Positions 23,811-31,781 of a DNA stretch of 39,176 nucleotides are shown piece after piece. The translations under genes were made by a program, and so were the position numbers. The stretch spans positions 1 to 39,176 of the forward strand of contig JAUNWG010000015.1 of the NCBI GenBank assembly GCA_030540435.1, written 5' to 3'. Source of the stretch: Eubacteriales bacterium (GTDB lineage: Bacteria; Bacillota; Clostridia; Oscillospirales; Butyricicoccaceae). The stretch's first letter is position 1. Each line of letters begins with the position of its first letter. The notes beneath the pieces are model-generated. The model was not told the origin of the DNA. It made no database searches and was given only the letters and a program-made list of their open reading frames with translations.

Positions 23811-24424
23811 GAACAAACAAATAATATCCGGCAAGAAATTGGAGTAATTGCAGGATGTGACGAAAAAACAGAAGGCGGAGCAAAGCAGCCCGAGGGAGTG
23901 CTGCACAGCCGAATAAAAACCAAGTGAGAGGGACGTGTGAGATACTTAGAGATCAAGATATGCGGGACAGACTGCGGACAGATATAAAAATGCAAAACCG
24001 GGAAAGAAAAATGCACGCAATGTGCACGCACACGCGGGTGTGCGTGCACAAATTGGTAAATGTCTAGACAAATAGGAAATTTAGTAAGAAAATCGGGACA
24101 AAAACAGCAATATTGTGATAAAAAAATGCAAGAAAGCAAAGGAAAAATAAGGAGAAAATAGCTGAAAACGACACATTGCACAAATAATGAATGACAAGAA
24201 ATCGAAACAAAGAAAAACTTAGAGTGATATTTTGCTCAAAAAAACACGGAAAAAACCGGAAAATGCAAAAATAACACACAGAATTGTCAGAATTGCATGC
24301 AAAAGAAAATGAAATCAAGATTTGAAGCAATATAGTATATGTAAAAAATGTACAAAAATAAAGCGCGAAACTTAGATGATTTGCATGAAATCTTCGTTTG
24401 CGGGCAAAAGAAGAGCAGAAACAC
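23811..24424 (+). other. A-rich non-coding region upstream of the sugar ABC operon
   Basis: About 600 bases without a convincing gene. The plus strand is strongly A- and purine-biased, with very few T. Minus-strand open frames here are Phe/Leu/Cys-rich low-complexity readings with no ribosome sites, so I treat them as shadows. The region contains a perfect 13-bp inverted repeat (24021-24050) and the ten-base palindrome TGTCTAGACA (24061-24070). It may hold regulator sites, an upstream promoter with a long leader, or a small RNA; none can be shown from sequence alone. Confidence 0.6.
24021..24050. repeat. Perfect 13-bp inverted repeat with four-base spacer
   Basis: TGTGCACGCACAC (24021-24033), GCGG, then its exact complement (24038-24050). 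It is GC-rich in otherwise A-rich DNA. No T run follows on either strand, so it is not a normal terminator. It could be an operator, a cruciform-prone site or a stable RNA hairpin. Confidence 0.9.
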
Positions 24425-24453
24425 TTGCAATTGTAACATTTGAGTGATATCCT
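24425..24453 (+). promoter_or_regulatory. Promoter of the sugar ABC operon
   Basis: TTGCAA (24425-24430), 17 bases, TATCCT (24448-24453), with TGA before the -10. Confidence 0.6.
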
Positions 24454-24518
24454 AAATACATCCAAAAACCGTGTGCATCATCCCAAATGCATCTCGGAAA
24501 AAGAAGAGGAGAGAAACT

Positions 24519-25565
24519 ATGAAACTGAAAAGAACAATGGCCCTGCTTATGGCAGGCGCAATGAGCGTTGGTCTTCTGGCTGGCTGCGGCTCTAGCGGCG
24601 GCAATACGGACAACGGTTCTGCTCCATCCACTGGCTCTGGCGACAATGGCACGATGACTCTGATCATGGCTTCCCGTGACGAGTTCCTGTCTACGCTGGA
24701 AGCAGCAGCTCTGCCGGCTGCAGAGGCAGCAGGCGTTAAGCTGACTTCCCAGGACGCACAGAATGACTCTGCAAAGCAGATTCAGTACATTGAGACCGCT
24801 GTCAATGGTGGTGACAAGGCTGTTATTGTTAACCCGGTTGACTCGGATGCTGCACAGTCTCTGGTAGACGCTGCTGGCGATACCCCGCTGGTATTCGTAA
24901 ACCGTCCGCCGTCTGATCTGAACGTTCTGGCAGCTGAAAATGTTGGCTTCTGTGGTTCCAACGAGGATACCTCCGGTTATTTCCAGGGCGAGTATCTGGC
25001 TGAGTACTTCAAGGGCAAGGGCAAGACTGACATCAAGTACATCCTGCTTCAGGGCGAACTTGGTCAGGTATCCCAGATCAAGCGCTGCGCAGGCGTTCTG
25101 CAGGCACTGAAGGACAACGGCATCAATGCTACCTCGGTTATCGATATCGCTGGTAAGTATGACCGTGCAGAGGCTATGAACAGAATCAGCCCGGTTCTGA
25201 CTTCTGGTCAGGAATTTGACTGCATCATCTCTAACAACGACGCTATGGCACTCGGCGCTATCGAGGCTTGCGAAGCAGCTAACGTAGACCCGAAGGCATT
25301 CCCGATCGTTGGTATCGACTGCACCAAGGACGGCGCTGCTGCTGTTGCTGACGGCAAGATGGCTATGACTGTATTCCAGAACCCGACTGGTCAGGGTCTG
25401 GGCGCTGTACAGGCTGCTCTGAATCTGGCTGACGGCAAGGCTGCTAACGACGGCATCGACGAGTCTGTCTTTGATAAGGACACCTCAGGCGAAGCTTACT
25501 CGGATTCCATCGTTTGGGTTCCGTTCGAGCCGGTAACTGCTGACAACGTGGCTGATTACATGTAA
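24519..25565 (+). CDS. Sugar ABC transporter substrate-binding lipoprotein
   Basis: This 348-residue protein has a lipoprotein signal (MKLKRTMALLMAGAMSVG, lipobox LLAGC) and a Ser/Gly-rich linker. A type I periplasmic-binding (RbsB/MglB-like) domain follows, with RDEFLSTLEAAALPAAEAAGV, AVIVNPVDSDAAQSLV, PLVFVNRPPSD, DCIISNNDAMALGAIEA and VGIDCTKDGAAAV. It captures a sugar or sugar-like ligand outside the membrane and hands it to the permease. ATG 24519 follows GAGGAGAG; a longer frame from 24471 would hide the signal peptide. Ala, Gly and Ser are mostly read by GCT, GGT and TCT, unlike the GCA/GGC-rich neighbours, which suggests high expression or a different history. The ligand is unknown. 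Confidence 0.94.
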   Translation: MKLKRTMALLMAGAMSVGLLAGCGSSGGNTDNGSAPSTGSGDNGTMTLIMASRDEFLSTLEAAALPAAEAAGVKLTSQDAQNDSAKQIQYIETAVNGGDKAVIVNPVDSDAAQSLVDAAGDTPLVFVNRPPSDLNVLAAENVGFCGSNEDTSGYFQGEYLAEYFKGKGKTDIKYILLQGELGQVSQIKRCAGVLQALKDNGINATSVIDIAGKYDRAEAMNRISPVLTSGQEFDCIISNNDAMALGAIEACEAANVDPKAFPIVGIDCTKDGAAAVADGKMAMTVFQNPTGQGLGAVQAALNLADGKAANDGIDESVFDKDTSGEAYSDSIVWVPFEPVTADNVADYM

Positions 25566-25616
25566 TTTTTCGGTTATACAAGAGAGAGTATAGCAATAGT
25601 ATTTTGAGTTGAGACG

Positions 25617-25649
25617 TTGGGGGCGTCGGACAATGTCTGGCGCCCCCAA
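25617..25649 (+). promoter_or_regulatory. Intercistronic hairpin between binding-protein and ATPase genes
   Basis: TTGGGGGCG (25617-25625) pairs perfectly with CGCCCCCAA (25641-25649), with an inner GACA/TGTC stem. There is no T run, so it is more likely an mRNA stabiliser or partial attenuator that keeps binding protein in excess than a full terminator. Confidence 0.75.
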
Positions 25650-25682
25650 TTATCAAGGTAGGAAAGGCAGGGTGAACAAAAC

Positions 25683-27206
25683 GTGAGTGAAGAGTATATC
25701 CTCGAAATGCACGACATTGTCAAGGAATTTCCGGGCGTTAAAGCTCTGAAAGGCGTACAGCTGAAGGTTCGCCCCGGTACCGTTCACACCCTGATGGGTG
25801 AGAATGGTGCAGGTAAATCGACACTGATGAAGTGCTTGATTGGTATTCAGCCGTGCACCTCTGGCAAGATCATCTTCAACGGACAGGAAGTCGAGTTTAA
25901 GAGCCCGCTCCAGGCGATGAACGCTGGTATTACCATGATTCATCAGGAGCTGTCTCCGGTACCGGATCGTACGGTATGTGAGAACCTGTGGCTTGGCCGA
26001 TTCCCGATGAAGAACAAGCTGATGTGTGACCATCCGAGAGCGCGTAAGGAAGCAAAGGAGCTTTTTGAAAAGTGGAAGCTCGCGCTGAATCCTGACGACA
26101 TGATGAAGGATTTGACCGTCGCACAGCAGCAGATGGTAGAAATCGCTAAGGCAGTATCTTACGACACCAAGGTTGTAATCATGGACGAGCCGACCTCTGC
26201 GCTGACAGAGACTGAGGTTGAGCATCTGTTCGACATCATTGCAGACTTGAAGTCTAAGAACGTAGCTATTATCTACATTTCCCATAAGATGGAAGAAATC
26301 TTCCGCATCAGTGATGATATCAGTGTATTCCGTGATGGTGAATACATTGGCACTGACCGGGCAGCAAATCTGAACGTAGACAAGGTTGTTGAAATGATGG
26401 TAGGTCGTCAGGTAGGCAACATGTTCCCGAAGGTCGACTGCCCAATCGGAGACGTCATCCTTGAGGTTAAGGATCTGGCTTCCGGTAAGGCGTTTGAGCA
26501 TGTAAGCTTTAAGGTACATCGCGGCGAGATTTTCGGCTTTGCAGGTCTGGTAGGTGCGGGCCGTACCGAAATCGTTGAGACTATCTTTGGTATGCGCAAG
26601 AAGACCGCTGGTCAGATTTTCCTGAATGGCAAGGAAGTTAACATTAAGAGCCCTGAAGACGCTATCGCAAATAGCATCGGCCTTCTGACGGAGGACCGCC
26701 GTGGCAATGGTATCTTCGGACTGCTTGATATCACAGAAAATACTGTAATGGCAAGCCTGAAGAATTATGGTTTCCCCCAGAACCATAAGAAGATGGAGAG
26801 CGATGCGATCAAGTGGAATGAGGCAATGCGCACCAAGACACCGTCCATGCGTCAGAGAATCATGAACCTGTCTGGTGGTAACCAGCAGAAGGTACTGCTG
26901 GCACGTTGGCTGCTGCTTGATCCGGATATCCTGATCGTTGACGAACCGACTCGTGGTATCGACGTAGGCGCAAAGTCTGAAATCCACTCTATCATTACCA
27001 GACTCGCAGGCGAGGGTAAGGCGATCATCATGATTTCCTCTGAGCTTCCGGAAGTATCCGGCATGGCTGACAATATTCTGGTTATGTATGAGGGCCATAT
27101 GATGGGTATTATCCCGCGTAACCGCGATGGCGGAGATCCGTATGACTCTCAGGAATTGCTGACATACGCACATGGCGAAAAGAACGATTTCGCTACGGCT
27201 AAGTAA
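25683..27206 (+). CDS. Sugar ABC transporter ATP-binding protein (two ABC domains, MglA/RbsA-like)
   Basis: This 507-residue protein has two fused ABC domains and powers carbohydrate import. The first has Walker A GENGAGKSTLMK (about 38-49), a signature-like LTVAQQQMVEIAKA and Walker B VVIMDEPTSALTE. The second has the degenerate Walker A FGFAGLVGAGRTEI, the signature LSGGNQQKVLLARWLL and Walker B ILIVDEPTRGIDVG. This uneven pattern is normal for RbsA/MglA. The start is GTG 25683, with AGGGTG about nine bases upstream. The gene order of binding protein, ATPase, permease is the mglBAC order, but the sugar remains unknown. Confidence 0.95.
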   Translation: MSEEYILEMHDIVKEFPGVKALKGVQLKVRPGTVHTLMGENGAGKSTLMKCLIGIQPCTSGKIIFNGQEVEFKSPLQAMNAGITMIHQELSPVPDRTVCENLWLGRFPMKNKLMCDHPRARKEAKELFEKWKLALNPDDMMKDLTVAQQQMVEIAKAVSYDTKVVIMDEPTSALTETEVEHLFDIIADLKSKNVAIIYISHKMEEIFRISDDISVFRDGEYIGTDRAANLNVDKVVEMMVGRQVGNMFPKVDCPIGDVILEVKDLASGKAFEHVSFKVHRGEIFGFAGLVGAGRTEIVETIFGMRKKTAGQIFLNGKEVNIKSPEDAIANSIGLLTEDRRGNGIFGLLDITENTVMASLKNYGFPQNHKKMESDAIKWNEAMRTKTPSMRQRIMNLSGGNQQKVLLARWLLLDPDILIVDEPTRGIDVGAKSEIHSIITRLAGEGKAIIMISSELPEVSGMADNILVMYEGHMMGIIPRNRDGGDPYDSQELLTYAHGEKNDFATAK

Positions 27207-27225
27207 AGAAAGGGGAAACTGAATA

Positions 27226-28218
27226 ATGGAAGCAACAAAAAAGGGCTTTAATTTCAAGCAGTTTATATCCAACAACATTATGTGGGTCGTACTGGTTGTC
27301 CTTGCAGTCGCACTGACCGCTGTACGTCCGGCATTCTTCACGGTCGCTAACCTGACCACGCTGATTTCCGCTGAGTCCGTTAAGGGCATAATTACCTGTG
27401 GCGTTTGCTGGTGCATTCTGTCCGCTGGTATCGACCTTGGCCCTGGCGCTGTAGCAGCTCTGTCCGCAGTAGTTGCAGCTTCTCTGGCACAGCCGGCTGA
27501 TCTGGCAACCAGACTGCATCCGGGCGGAATCCATCTTCCGGCTATCGTCTGCATCATCGTAGCTATGGTCATCGGCGGTATCGTAGGTATCATTTGTGGC
27601 TGGCTGGTAGCCTGCACACATATCCATCCGTTTATCGCAACGCTGGGTTCACAGTTGATTTGCCGTGCGCTTGCTAAGATGTACTCCAGCTCTCCGGTAT
27701 CCAACCTGGATCAGGGCTTCCGTAACTTTGCAGTATACAAGATTCTCGGTATCCCGATGGTAGTATTCATCTTCCTGATTGTATTCATCATTTCGTGGTT
27801 TATGATGACACAGTGCCGTTTCGGTAAGAACATCTTCGCTATCGGCGGCAACAAGCAGGCAGCTCGCGTAGCTGGTATCAATGTTGAGAAGAACCTCATC
27901 CTGACCTATATGTGGTCTGGCCTGATGGCTGGTCTGGCAGGCGCTATGCTGGCAGCACGTACTGGTTCTGCTGACCCGTCCACCAACGGTCTGCAGTACG
28001 AGTTCGACGCGATCGCAGCTGCTACCATCGGCGGTACTTCCCAGACTGGTGGTATTTGTAAGATGTCCGGCGTTATGTCCGGTATCCTGATTCTCGGCGT
28101 TATCAACAACGGCCTGGTTCTGCTGGGCGCTAACGATAATATTACCCAGGTTATCAAGGGTCTTATCATCGTAGTAGCCGTTGTATTCGATATGAGAAAG
28201 AATGCAGTTAGACCGTAA
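27226..28218 (+). CDS. Sugar ABC transporter permease (MglC/RbsC-like)
   Basis: This 330-residue inner-membrane protein has about ten hydrophobic helices. Landmarks are NLTTLISAESVKGIITCGVCWCILSAGIDLGPGAVAALSAVV near the N-terminus. FAIGGNKQAARVAGINVEKNLILTYMWSGLMAGLAGAMLAARTGSADP is the conserved cytoplasmic loop that contacts the ATPase. The C-terminus, IIVVAVVFDMRKNAVRP, is typical. ATG 27226 follows AAAGAAAGGGG, 19 bases after the ATPase stop. It ends the three-gene operon before a strong terminator. Confidence 0.95.
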   Translation: MEATKKGFNFKQFISNNIMWVVLVVLAVALTAVRPAFFTVANLTTLISAESVKGIITCGVCWCILSAGIDLGPGAVAALSAVVAASLAQPADLATRLHPGGIHLPAIVCIIVAMVIGGIVGIICGWLVACTHIHPFIATLGSQLICRALAKMYSSSPVSNLDQGFRNFAVYKILGIPMVVFIFLIVFIISWFMMTQCRFGKNIFAIGGNKQAARVAGINVEKNLILTYMWSGLMAGLAGAMLAARTGSADPSTNGLQYEFDAIAAATIGGTSQTGGICKMSGVMSGILILGVINNGLVLLGANDNITQVIKGLIIVVAVVFDMRKNAVRP

Positions 28219-28250
28219 TTAGATCTCTCGGTTCTCTTAAAAAATAACAG

Positions 28251-28284
28251 ACGGGCTATGGAGCAATCCATAGCCCGTTTTTTA
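28251..28284 (+). terminator. Terminator after the sugar ABC operon
   Basis: A perfect 12-bp stem ACGGGCTATGGA (28251-28262) with 28267-28278, loop GCAA, then TTTTTT. Confidence 0.93.
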
Positions 28285-28306
28285 CGTCTGTATCGGATAA
28301 GCATGA

Positions 28307-28337
28307 AAAGAGCTCCCTCAAACCGAGGAAGCTCTTT
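28307..28337 (-). terminator. Terminator after metK
   Basis: On the minus strand AAAGAGCT-CCTC pairs with GAGG-AGCTCTTT, then TTTTC. Confidence 0.82.
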
Positions 28338-28357
28338 CGTATAACGTAAAATGAATG

Positions 28358-29542
28358 TTACTCTGCAACAGCAGCCTTCAGTGCGTCAACACGGTCAGTC
28401 TTTTCCCAAGCTACGTCCAGATCGGTGCGTCCCATATGACCATATGCAGCTAGCTGGCGGTAAATCGGACGGCGCAGATCGAGATCGCGGATGATTGCGC
28501 TCGGACGCAGGTCAAATACCTTTTCAACAGCTGCTTCCAGAACATCGTCCTCTACCTTACTGGTACCGAACGTATCGACCAGAATGGATACCGGCTGTGC
28601 AACGCCGATTGCATAAGCAAGCTGGATCTGGCACTTATCTGCAAGACCTGCTGCAACAATGTTCTTTGCAACATAGCGGGCAGCGTATGCAGCAGAACGG
28701 TCGACCTTGGTCGGGTCCTTGCCGGAGAATGCGCCGCCGCCGTGTGGTGCGGAGCCGCCGTAGGTATCGACAATGATCTTTCTTCCGGTCAGGCCGGAGT
28801 CACCCTGCGGGCCGCCGATGACAAAACGTCCGGTCGGGTTGACAAAGATACGGGTATTTTCGTCGAACAGATCAGCCGGCAGCGTCGGTTTGATGACCAG
28901 TTCGATCATGTCCTTATGAATCTGCTCCAGAGATACGTCCGGTCCATGCTGCGTGGACAAAACGACCGTATCGATATGAACCGGTTTGCCAGCCTTGTCA
29001 TATTCTACGGTAACCTGTGTCTTGCCGTCCGGACGGAGATAATTTACCTTACCAGTTTTGCGGACTTCAGTCAGTTTTTTTGCCATCCTGTGCGCGAGGG
29101 AGATTGCCAACGGCATCAGCTCCGGCGTTTCGTTGCACGCATAGCCAAACATCATACCCTGGTCGCCGGCACCTCCGGTCAGGTCAGCCTCTACATTTTC
29201 TTTGCTTTCCAGCGCCTTGTCAACGCCCAGCGCGATATCGGCAGACTGTTCATCAATTGTTGTGACAACAGCGCAGGTGTCGCAGTCAAAGCCGTATTTT
29301 GCGCGGTCATAGCCGATCTCGCGGACGACCTCCCGTGCGATTTTCGGGATATCTACATAGCAGTGGGTGGAAATCTCACCCATGATGGAAATAAGACCGG
29401 TGGTAACGGTGGTCTCGCATGCAACACGTGCAGTCGGGTCCTTTTCAATGATCGCGTCAAGCACTGCATCAGAAATCTGATCACAGATTTTGTCCGGATG
29501 TCCTTCGGTAACCGATTCGGACGTAAATAAATACTTGCCCAT
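28358..29542 (-). CDS. metK: S-adenosylmethionine synthase
   Basis: This 394-residue enzyme makes S-adenosylmethionine from methionine and ATP. The N-terminus [24 protein letters not shown] and the two family signatures [12 protein letters not shown] and [19 protein letters not shown] are visible. Length is normal for bacterial MetK. ATG 29542 follows GAGGTT. A SAM-I riboswitch with its own terminator lies immediately upstream, so expression falls when the product is plentiful. It is a single-gene unit, convergent with the sugar ABC operon. Confidence 0.97.
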   Translation of the reverse strand: MGKYLFTSESVTEGHPDKICDQISDAVLDAIIEKDPTARVACETTVTTGLISIMGEISTHCYVDIPKIAREVVREIGYDRAKYGFDCDTCAVVTTIDEQSADIALGVDKALESKENVEADLTGGAGDQGMMFGYACNETPELMPLAISLAHRMAKKLTEVRKTGKVNYLRPDGKTQVTVEYDKAGKPVHIDTVVLSTQHGPDVSLEQIHKDMIELVIKPTLPADLFDENTRIFVNPTGRFVIGGPQGDSGLTGRKIIVDTYGGSAPHGGGAFSGKDPTKVDRSAAYAARYVAKNIVAAGLADKCQIQLAYAIGVAQPVSILVDTFGTSKVEDDVLEAAVEKVFDLRPSAIIRDLDLRRPIYRQLAAYGHMGRTDLDVAWEKTDRVDALKAAVAE

Positions 29543-29581
29543 AAATGTATAACCTCAACTTTCAATAAAGATAATGGATAA

Positions 29582-29618
29582 CAAAAGAAAAAGCGCATCT
29601 GCCGAGAAACAGAGCGCT
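29582..29618 (-). terminator. Terminator of the SAM riboswitch expression platform
   Basis: On the minus strand AGCGC-TCTG pairs with CAGA-GCGCT with one bulge, followed by TTTTTCTTTT. It ends the leader when SAM is bound. Confidence 0.85.
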
Positions 29619-29625
29619 AAATGAG

Positions 29626-29726
29626 TTCCTCATCTCTCGATCTGAGACACCGCCGGATTTGGCACCTTGCAGTTCCTGCAGGTTGCCGGGCTTCATCGGG
29701 CCGTTCCCTCCGCCGCTCTTGATAAG
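29626..29726 (-). promoter_or_regulatory. SAM-I (S-box) riboswitch aptamer
   Basis: The minus strand reads CTTATCAAGAG, GGCGGAGGGA, GGCCCGATGAAGCCCGGC, AACC, then AAGGTGCCAAATCC and GAGAGATGAGG in this order. These are the diagnostic P1, P2 and junction segments of the S-box. It precedes metK and a terminator, the standard transcriptional OFF arrangement. Confidence 0.96.
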
Positions 29727-29746
29727 GATATAATGTTGTTGGTCAT

Positions 29747-29775
29747 ATCCTACCTCATTTTATGTTAACTGTCAA
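29747..29775 (-). promoter_or_regulatory. Promoter of the metK riboswitch transcript
   Basis: Minus strand TTGACA (29775-29770), 17 bases, TAGGAT (29752-29747). Confidence 0.8.
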
Positions 29776-29824
29776 GTATTTTCGGGTAAAAATTCATTTA
29801 TTGATGAAAACCGGGAAAATTCGG

Positions 29825-29853
29825 TTGAAAAAAAGGGTTTTACATGGTATATT
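29825..29853 (+). promoter_or_regulatory. Promoter of the adenylating enzyme gene
   Basis: TTGAAA (29825-29830), 17 bases, TATATT (29848-29853). Confidence 0.65.
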
Positions 29854-29932
29854 TTAATATGTAACCAAGTGGAACGTGAAGACAATGCAGGTTTGTTCCA
29901 GATTAAATATACAGACAGGAGAGTAAGGTATC

Positions 29933-31366
29933 ATGAATATTTCGTCGATTTTTTCTTATCCGAACAATGGTATGGCGTGTATTTCAAAGGCAGGTTCTAT
30001 TACCTATGGTGAGATGTATCAGAGGAGCGAAAATCTTGCCAAGCACATTGTGGAACGCGGTGCAAAGCGTGTCATTGTCTATGGGCATAAGGAATACAGC
30101 ATGATTCTGGCATATGTAGCCTGTCTGCGTGCTGGCGTTGCATATATTCCAGTCAGCCCGGCACAACCGGTTACACGCCGTAAGGCAATTGCTGCACAGG
30201 CAGGTGCTGACTTAGTGCTGTGTGCAGTTGGCCGCGGCTTTGCCGGAGCTGGCGATATTCCGACGGAAAACATTATTTCATTGTCTGAAACAGCGCCTGA
30301 TGTTGCGCTGCCAACAGAGATCAGTGACGATACGCTGGCATATATTACCTTTACCTCCGGCAGCACCGGCGAGCCGAAGGGCGTTAAGGCGACCCGCCGC
30401 AATCTGAGCAATTTTATTGACTGGATCGACCGCACAATCGAACTTCCGGCTGAGAGCGAAGGCAATATTCTCAATCTTGCAATGTTTTCCATCGACCTCT
30501 CGATGGTAGATATCTATTATGCGCTGTCGCATGGTCGTACACTCGTTACAACCACTTCCGAACAGCAGCAGCACCTGTCCGACCTGTATCCGCATCTGCA
30601 GAAAAGTGATGCTGCGATGGTCGTTATGACACCGACGATGGCGGAATTTTTGATGCGCAGCAAACGCTTCAACCGCGAGATGATGCCCAAACTGCGCGTG
30701 ATCTATCTTTCGGGCGAATCTCTGCATCCGGGCACAGTACGCCGCCTGTTGGAGCGCTTTGAGGGTGATCTGACGGTATACAACGGCTATGGTCCGACAG
30801 AGGCGACCTGCAATGTCAGCGCTACAAAGATCACAGACGACATGTGTGATGACCGCCTGCCGGTCGGTATCGTCGCAACTGCTGCTACGGAAATCCGGAT
30901 CATGGACGGCGACAAGGAGCTGCCGGATGGTGAGGAAGCAGAGATTGTACTGTTTGGCGACAGCGTGACCGCAGGATATGATCCTGAGGGTGAGGAAAGC
31001 GGCTTCTGTGAGATCGATGGCAAGCCGGCATACCGGACCGGCGACATTGGCTTCAAGAGTGAGGACGGACGCCTGTTCTGGAGTTATCGAAAGAACAGCA
31101 TGATTAAGGTAAAGGGCTATCGTATTGAGCCGGGCGATGTTGAAAATCATATGACCCGTATCAAGGGCGTAACTGGCTGCGGCGTAGTGGAGCGCTATGG
31201 ACATCTGGTGGCTTATGTAACACTGAACCGTGAGATGACACCGGGACAGGTACGCGCGGCGGCACGCTCCTATCTGCCGACACAGCTGATTCCGGGTATC
31301 GTACGCATTGTAAATACCCTTCCGATGACAGAAAACGGTAAGCTTGACCGTGATTGTCTGGAATAA
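29933..31366 (+). CDS. Stand-alone AMP-forming adenylation enzyme (DltA-like)
   Basis: This 477-residue ANL-superfamily protein activates a carboxylic or amino acid as an adenylate. The core motifs are all present: the A3 P-loop ITFTSGSTGEPKG (138-150), FSIDLSMVDIYYAL, A5 YNGYGPTEATC (283-293), A7 YRTGDIGF, A8 KVKGYRIEPGDVENH and the A10 lysine near 472 (ENGKLDR). The closest architecture is D-alanine:carrier ligase DltA. No dltB, dltC or dltD follows, and no carrier protein is visible. The position that in DltA holds the D-Ala-selective Cys (FCGE motif) is Ser260 here (YLSGES). The substrate is therefore open. GGAGAG precedes ATG 29933. It is flanked by its own promoter and terminator. Confidence 0.85.
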   Translation: MNISSIFSYPNNGMACISKAGSITYGEMYQRSENLAKHIVERGAKRVIVYGHKEYSMILAYVACLRAGVAYIPVSPAQPVTRRKAIAAQAGADLVLCAVGRGFAGAGDIPTENIISLSETAPDVALPTEISDDTLAYITFTSGSTGEPKGVKATRRNLSNFIDWIDRTIELPAESEGNILNLAMFSIDLSMVDIYYALSHGRTLVTTTSEQQQHLSDLYPHLQKSDAAMVVMTPTMAEFLMRSKRFNREMMPKLRVIYLSGESLHPGTVRRLLERFEGDLTVYNGYGPTEATCNVSATKITDDMCDDRLPVGIVATAATEIRIMDGDKELPDGEEAEIVLFGDSVTAGYDPEGEESGFCEIDGKPAYRTGDIGFKSEDGRLFWSYRKNSMIKVKGYRIEPGDVENHMTRIKGVTGCGVVERYGHLVAYVTLNREMTPGQVRAAARSYLPTQLIPGIVRIVNTLPMTENGKLDRDCLE

Positions 31367-31391
31367 TCATCTGTCTATTGTAATATGTTGT

Positions 31392-31425
31392 ACAGCCGGC
31401 AGCGACGCTGCCGGCTGTTTGTGTA
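31392..31425 (+). terminator. Terminator after the adenylating enzyme gene
   Basis: A perfect 12-bp stem ACAGCCGGCAGC with 31407-31418, loop GAC. The T tail is weak (TTGTGT). Confidence 0.78.
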
Positions 31426-31513
31426 AGCAGTACAAACATTTGCCAAAAATGGGGATAAGGTGTTTCATTTTTGTAAAAAAATTGGAATTTGCGCGGAAGA
31501 ATGCAGAGAAATG

Positions 31514-31542
31514 TTGACTATTTCATCGAGAATGGTTAAGAT
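31514..31542 (+). promoter_or_regulatory. Promoter of the activase-dehydratase operon
   Basis: TTGACT (31514-31519), 17 bases, TAAGAT (31537-31542). The 11 bases TTGACTATTTC recur at 31585-31595. Confidence 0.6.
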
Positions 31543-31548
31543 ACTGTT

Positions 31549-31781
31549 AAACGGTATTCGGGCGTATCTGAAAAGTCGAAAATTTTGACTATTTCTACAA
31601 ATACGGGCGGCTTCATCGTTAGAATTACTTGAAATCCGAAAGGATTCCTGCGTGATCCCGCCTCGAATCCACCTCATTTTTGCGAAATATTCTTCATTTT
31701 CTTGGTTTTCAGATAACGCCTAATAAACAACTCTTATTTTTTGCCCGCTTTGCGGGCAGATCATTGGAAAAAGGTTATCGT
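31549..31781 (+). promoter_or_regulatory. Long, apparently structured 5' leader of the activase operon
   Basis: About 230 bases lie between the predicted start and the first codon, with no convincing gene. GGCGG (31606-31610) can pair with CCGCC (31658-31662), enclosing GAAATCC (31631-31637)-GAAA-GGATTCC (31642-31648). GGATTC can instead pair with GAATCC (31665-31670), so the pairings compete. A second hairpin, TGCCCGC-TTT-GCGGGCA (31742-31758), lies 23 bases before the start codon. This resembles a regulatory leader, but I do not recognise a known riboswitch class. Confidence 0.5.

Noticed and set aside
24160..24175. Possible catabolite (cre) site TGAAAACGACACA
   Set aside because: It has several departures from the cre consensus, including at the inner and 3' positions.
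23774..24465. Minus-strand frames of 133-135 codons in the A-rich region
   Set aside because: They read as Phe/Leu/Cys-rich low-complexity sequence from a strand almost without A, lack ribosome sites and show no domain.
25653..27704. Minus-strand open frame of 683 codons over the ABC ATPase gene
   Set aside because: It is fully antisense to the ATPase and permease genes, with no ribosome site and no recognisable domains.
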